Source of the DNA: Hyphomicrobiaceae bacterium
GTDB lineage: Bacteria; Pseudomonadota; Alphaproteobacteria; Rhizobiales; Devosiaceae
NCBI GenBank assembly: GCA_020638095.1
Contig: JACKJF010000005.1
Location: forward strand, 186,001-250,000
Direction: 5' to 3'
DNA: 64,000 nucleotides
Part shown: positions 60,157-64,000 of the stretch, in pieces
How positions within the stretch are numbered: the first letter of the stretch is position 1
How the letters are laid out: each line of letters starts with the position of its first letter
Notes under the pieces: model-generated
What the model saw: the letters and a program-made list of their open reading frames with translations, nothing else
What the model was told of the DNA's origin: nothing
The model's database searches: none
Made by a program: the position numbers and the translations under genes

Positions 60157-63100
60157 CTACCAGTTGATGCGTTCGATTTCGTGGAACGTGGCGATTGCGC
60201 CGTCGTCGAAGACGATCGTGCCCGAGGCGTCGTTGCTGAGGGTCAGGCTTTCGCCGCTCTGCGAGACGATCGACGAGCCGGAATCGAGGGTCATGGTCCA
60301 GCCATTGCCGTCGACGACGTTGCCGTTGATGGTCACGGCGCCATCCATGCCGGTCAGGGTGATCTGGTCAGTCCAACCGCCGCCGGCGCCACCGTAGATG
60401 GTGTCATTGCCATCGCCGGCCTGAATGACGAACGTGTCATTGCCGGCGTCGCCATACATCGTGTCGTTGCCTTTTTCACCGTAGATGGTGTCGGTACCCG
60501 CACCGCCGATCAGCGTATCGTTGCCGCCGCCACCCCAAAGGGTGTCGTTGCCGTCACCGCCATCGACATAGTCGTTGCCGTCATTGTCATCGGAGGTGCC
60601 GCTGGTCGTGTCAAACGTATCGTCGCCCGCACCAAGAATGACATAGTCGTCGCCCGCTCCGGCGCTGACCGTGTCATTGCCGTCGCCGGCCTGGATGATA
60701 TCCGAACCCGCGGTGCCGGTCAGGGTGTTGTTGCCGTCGGTGCCGATGACCACGCCAACGGTCTCCGAATAGGTGGCGCCATGCGAGTCGGTCGTGCGGA
60801 TAGTGATCGTGTCGGAATAGACCGAAGTCGTGTGGTGATCGGCGACGATGGAGATTTCGCCTGTATTGGCGTCGATGGCAAACTTGCCGCCCGCGTCATC
60901 GGTCAGGGCAAAGGTGTGGGTATCTCCATAGGTGAGGTCCGTGACCGTGTCGACCGAGCCGATGACCGAGCCCGCGGCAATGTCTGTCCCAGGGATCCAG
61001 GCCTCATCCGCCGGGTTCAGCGTAAGGTTATGGCCCCCGGACGTGTGATCGTAGACGGTTGATCCCGATCCTTCGTCGAAGGTGTAAAGACCCATGAGGC
61101 CTGTTTGTGACCCCGTCGTCAGGTCGGCGTTGAGGTTCGACTGGATCTGGGCCTGGGTCAGCGCCGGATCCCAGACGCGGATTTCGGTCACCGTTGCGTC
61201 GGCGTTGTTCAGGAACGACATGGGCGAGGACGAATTGACCATGGGCGAGGGTACCGAACCGGACGCGACCTGAGTGCCGTTGACGTAGATTGTTGCGGTG
61301 CCGCTGTTGACCACCAGCGAGATCGTATAGTTGACGCCGGGGGTCAGGATGTTTGCGGCCGAATAGGCGCCGCCCTGCCAATTGCCGCCGCTATACTGGT
61401 TGTAGCCGATCTGGCCGTCATAGATGTTCAAGAAGCAGCCATTCTGGTCCCAGGAATCGCATTGGCTGAAAAGGTCGCCGCCATATCCGGACGACGGAAT
61501 CGAAGCGAAGTTTACCTTCAGTTCGACGGTGAACTGCGTCTGGTTGTCGATGTCCATTCCGGAAGCCGCAACCAGCCCGGACCCGGACCCGTTGACGTCA
61601 AGGCCGGCGCCGACCCTGCTATCCATGAACGTCGAGTCAGCGGCGAAGGTCATGTCCGTCGGTGCAACGTTGGGGATGAGGTTTTGCGCCGTGACCGTTC
61701 CGTCGGCGAACTGGAAGTTCTCGACATTTGTCACCGTATCCGTGCCTTCGGGCGAACTGGCTCTCGTGTCGGTGATGGTGAAACTGGTTCCGTCGAAGGT
61801 GACGTTGTAGTCGGCGCGATTGCCTGAATAAACGGCCTTGTCGGTCCCTGAACCGCCGTCAATCGTATCGTTGCCCGACCCGCCGGTCAGCGTGTCGCTG
61901 CCTGCACCACCATAAAGGTGATCGTTGCCGGTACCGCCGGTCAGCGTGTCATCGGCATTGCCGCCATAGATCGTGTCATTGCCCGCGCCACCGTCGATCG
62001 TGTCGTGCGCGACGACTGCCGGCACGTCTTCGCTGATCTGGACGTTGTCGACATAGATCTTGCCGCCGGTGGTCGATGTCTTGGCAATTTCGATCGAGAG
62101 GGCCTGGCCGTTATAGGCCGAGTAGGGGGCGCCATCGACGGTGAAATTGATGGTCTGATAGGCACCGGCGCTGGTGACCGAAGCGGAATAGGTGCCGATC
62201 AGGTGAGTACCGGCGTAGAGATTGATGACATAGGGCGTCGTGGTCGAGCCGGCGAGCGTGCCAACCTTCATCGAAACCGAATAGTCGTTGGTGGCGTTGA
62301 AGTTGGTGCTGAGCGTCTGCTTGATCCACGAGTTGTCGTCGATATAGGCGGCATTGTCGCCGGTTCCGCCCGAAATTTCACTCGATGTCGTGTCGCGCAC
62401 GCCGATCGTGCCGGACCCGGTCCAGTTCGTGGGCGCACCCGCTACGGACGTGCCGTCGTTGAGCGCCTGGGTTTCAAAGCTATTGTTGGTGACCGAAACG
62501 GCGTTGCTGTAGGCGGCAACGCCGTCGTTGGCGTCACCGGCATAAATTATGTCGGAGCCGGAGGTGCCGGTTATCGTGTCGGATGAATGCGATCCGAGAA
62601 TGATCCCGACATTTTCCTGATAGGTCAGGCCGCCGGAATCGGTGACCTTGACGGTCAGCGTCTGGCTATTGACCGAAGAGAAGTTGTGCCCGGTGACCAG
62701 CGAGATTTCTCCCGTCGCGCTGTCGATCGTGTACTTGCCGCCGCCATTGCTGACGAGCGAGTAGGTGAAGGTGTCGCCGGAATCGGGATCGACCACGGAC
62801 GAGACGTCCGCAACGATCGTTCCTTTGGAGATGTAGGTGTCGTCGATGAGCGTAGCGCCGCCGGACAGGGTCATGTCGTGGTTGCCGGCAAGGTCTTCGA
62901 TCAGGCCGCTTCCATTGTCCGTCATCTGCCAGTTGGCGACGAGGCCCTGTTCGGACGACGGGCTGGAAATCGGGTTGTCCCAGTTGTCGGCGATTTCCGT
63001 CGCCGTGCGCACGTCCGAAAAGATGCGGATGTCATCCATCGTGCCGACGAAAATCTGGTCGGTATTGAAGCTGCCGCCGACCGAATCCTGCTCCTGACCG

Positions 63101-64000
63101 AAGATCAGCGTACCGCCGGCGGTCAGCGGCGCACCCTGCTGGAAGGTCGTCGAATAGCTCACGCTGCCGTCGATGTAGATCTTCAACGCACCGCTTGAGC
63201 TGTCCCAGCTCACTGAAAAGCGGTGGTCAGTTCCGTCATAGAGACTGGTGGCGAGGTTCGGAACCTCGAGAACGGTGTTGTTGATGTAGATCGAAATACC
63301 GTTGGGGTTGGCCGAGTAGTCCGAAGCGCGGGCGAGAATGGTGAACTCGTTCGGGTTTGAATTCGCCTCGTAGGAAACGATCGGGCTGCCGTTGACATGA
63401 ATGTTGGCATATAGCGCATTCATGACGACCTCGAACGTGATGGCGGAGGTCGGGAAGTCTGTGAAATTCGATTTCACGGCATACTGGTCATTGTCACCGT
63501 TGTTGGTGCTGAGCACCGTGTTCTCGGCGACCGAATGGCTCCCGGAAAACTCCATGTCGGTCGGCGCTTCGTTCACATTGGTGACGCCGATCGTGTAGGT
63601 CTGGGTGCTGGAGGAGCCGTCGGCTGACGTCGCACGAACGGTGATGTTGTGCGAATGCGCCGTTTCATAGTCGAGCGCACCGGCAACCGTTACAACACCG
63701 GTCGAGGAATTGATCGCGAACTTGCCGCCCGCGCTGTCGTCGAGGGTGTAGGTCACGGTGTTGGTGGTCGCGTCAGCGTCGGTGGCGTGAGCCGTGATTC
63801 CAACCGTTGTCCCGACGGTCGCGTTTTCCGCAACCGTGTTCGAGGCAGCGTTGGTGTCCGAGATCGAGGAGACCGAAAACTCGTTCTGGTCGTTGATGTT
63901 GATCGTATAGGACTGCGAACTGGTCGAGCCATCCTGGGAGGTCGCAACGACGGTGATGGTCTGGGTTGCGCCCGCCTCGCGGTCAATGGCTCCGGCTACG
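60157..64000 (-). CDS. Giant RTX adhesin-like protein, C-terminal 1280 residues (N-terminus outside window)
   Basis: The frame is open from the right edge; the GTG at 63756 is internal, not a start. Order of modules: cadherin-like repeats (GKFAINSSTGVVTVAGALDYE), a LamG-like domain (about 63.4-62.9 kb), another cadherin unit, an RTX block, a jelly-roll carbohydrate-binding-like segment, RTX repeats (GGAGNDTIYGG type), a second LamG domain (about 61.5-61.1 kb), a cadherin unit, and a final RTX array of GGDGNDTLWGG-type nonapeptides. The last residues IVFDDGAIATFHEIERINW form the uncleaved type I secretion signal. The transporter genes lie directly downstream. Calcium binding, surface attachment and glycan binding are likely. 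Confidence 0.9.
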   Translation of the reverse strand, partial: VAGAIDREAGATQTITVVATSQDGSTSSQSYTININDQNEFSVSSISDTNAASNTVAENATVGTTVGITAHATDADATTNTVTYTLDDSAGGKFAINSSTGVVTVAGALDYETAHSHNITVRATSADGSSSTQTYTIGVTNVNEAPTDMEFSGSHSVAENTVLSTNNGDNDQYAVKSNFTDFPTSAITFEVVMNALYANIHVNGSPIVSYEANSNPNEFTILARASDYSANPNGISIYINNTVLEVPNLATSLYDGTDHRFSVSWDSSSGALKIYIDGSVSYSTTFQQGAPLTAGGTLIFGQEQDSVGGSFNTDQIFVGTMDDIRIFSDVRTATEIADNWDNPISSPSSEQGLVANWQMTDNGSGLIEDLAGNHDMTLSGGATLIDDTYISKGTIVADVSSVVDPDSGDTFTYSLVSNGGGKYTIDSATGEISLVTGHNFSSVNSQTLTVKVTDSGGLTYQENVGIILGSHSSDTITGTSGSDIIYAGDANDGVAAYSNAVSVTNNSFETQALNDGTSVAGAPTNWTGSGTIGVRDTTSSEISGGTGDNAAYIDDNSWIKQTLSTNFNATNDYSVSMKVGTLAGSTTTPYVINLYAGTHLIGTYSASVTSAGAYQTINFTVDGAPYSAYNGQALSIEIAKTSTTGGKIYVDNVQISEDVPAVVAHDTIDGGAGNDTIYGGNADDTLTGGTGNDHLYGGAGSDTLTGGSGNDTIDGGSGTDKAVYSGNRADYNVTFDGTSFTITDTRASSPEGTDTVTNVENFQFADGTVTAQNLIPNVAPTDMTFAADSTFMDSRVGAGLDVNGSGSGLVAASGMDIDNQTQFTVELKVNFASIPSSGYGGDLFSQCDSWDQNGCFLNIYDGQIGYNQYSGGNWQGGAYSAANILTPGVNYTISLVVNSGTATIYVNGTQVASGSVPSPMVNSSSPMSFLNNADATVTEIRVWDPALTQAQIQSNLNADLTTGSQTGLMGLYTFDEGSGSTVYDHTSGGHNLTLNPADEAWIPGTDIAAGSVIGSVDTVTDLTYGDTHTFALTDDAGGKFAIDANTGEISIVADHHTTSVYSDTITIRTTDSHGATYSETVGVVIGTDGNNTLTGTAGSDIIQAGDGNDTVSAGAGDDYVILGAGDDTFDTTSGTSDDNDGNDYVDGGDGNDTLWGGGGNDTLIGGAGTDTIYGEKGNDTMYGDAGNDTFVIQAGDGNDTIYGGAGGGWTDQITLTGMDGAVTINGNVVDGNGWTMTLDSGSSIVSQSGESLTLSNDASGTIVFDDGAIATFHEIERINW

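Noticed and set aside
60380..62010. Evenly spaced repeats resembling a CRISPR array
   Set aside because: The repeats encode GGxGxDxxx nonapeptides in frame within one protein; there are no constant direct repeats separated by unique spacers.

Overview
The window reads as a chromosomal segment of a high-GC alphaproteobacterium, most likely Hyphomicrobiales and perhaps Devosiaceae-like. That placement is inferred from protein style, codon use, the tRNA-Met sequence and the mix of ABC/TRAP uptake loci; no phylogenetic marker settles it. Almost all sequence is protein-coding in compact, overlapping operons. One AT-rich interval (about 3.4-7.0 kb) stands out.

Layout. 1-112: 3' end of mnmA. 209-2834: ECF sigma factor plus a membrane-anchored von Willebrand A protein. 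3229-6749: a tRNA-Met gene with its own promoter, a roughly 570-bp duplication that carries a promoterless, diverged second tRNA copy, and two orphan genes of atypical composition (a DUF2927-like exported protein and a multi-pass membrane protein). 7047-13557: a complete nine-gene N-type ATPase operon, atpDCQRBEFAG. 13567-20121: a LacI-controlled uptake operon (binding protein, permease, ATPase) ending in a GH116 beta-glucosidase. 20141-32680: ten minus-strand genes (KDG-kinase-like, FAD enzyme, Gfo/Idh enzyme, LacI regulator, Dabb protein, two GMC oxidoreductases, aldehyde dehydrogenase, enoyl-CoA hydratase, CoA-transferase) that look like an uncharacterised catabolic operon. 32870-33860: ArsR regulator, SRPBCC protein and a small membrane protein. 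34112-40347: GltD-like Fe-S flavoprotein, pyruvate:ferredoxin oxidoreductase and a dihydroorotate-dehydrogenase-like protein behind an FNR/FixK-like box. 40387-44765: an NsrR-type regulator and a divergent NEW3-domain/ABC exporter-like operon. 44823-53608: minus-strand TRAP transporter, glutamine-synthetase-like, aldehyde and alcohol dehydrogenase, amidohydrolase and N-formylglutamate-amidohydrolase-like genes, with a divergent RpiR regulator. 54682-64000: a type I secretion module (membrane-fusion protein and two different ABC half-transporters) and its probable substrate, a giant RTX/LamG/cadherin protein whose N-terminus lies outside the window.

How the parts fit. Several loci suit an organism that meets oxygen limitation and saline or plant/algal organic matter. 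The N-ATPase is a dedicated ion pump. PFOR and its partners are probably induced under low oxygen. The GH116 and GMC/CoA loci process glycosides and alcohols, and the TRAP locus looks like gamma-glutamyl-type amine catabolism. The least understood systems are the PFOR-linked trio, the ten-gene GMC/CoA operon, the NsrR-adjacent NEW3-ABC system and the asymmetric type I exporter.
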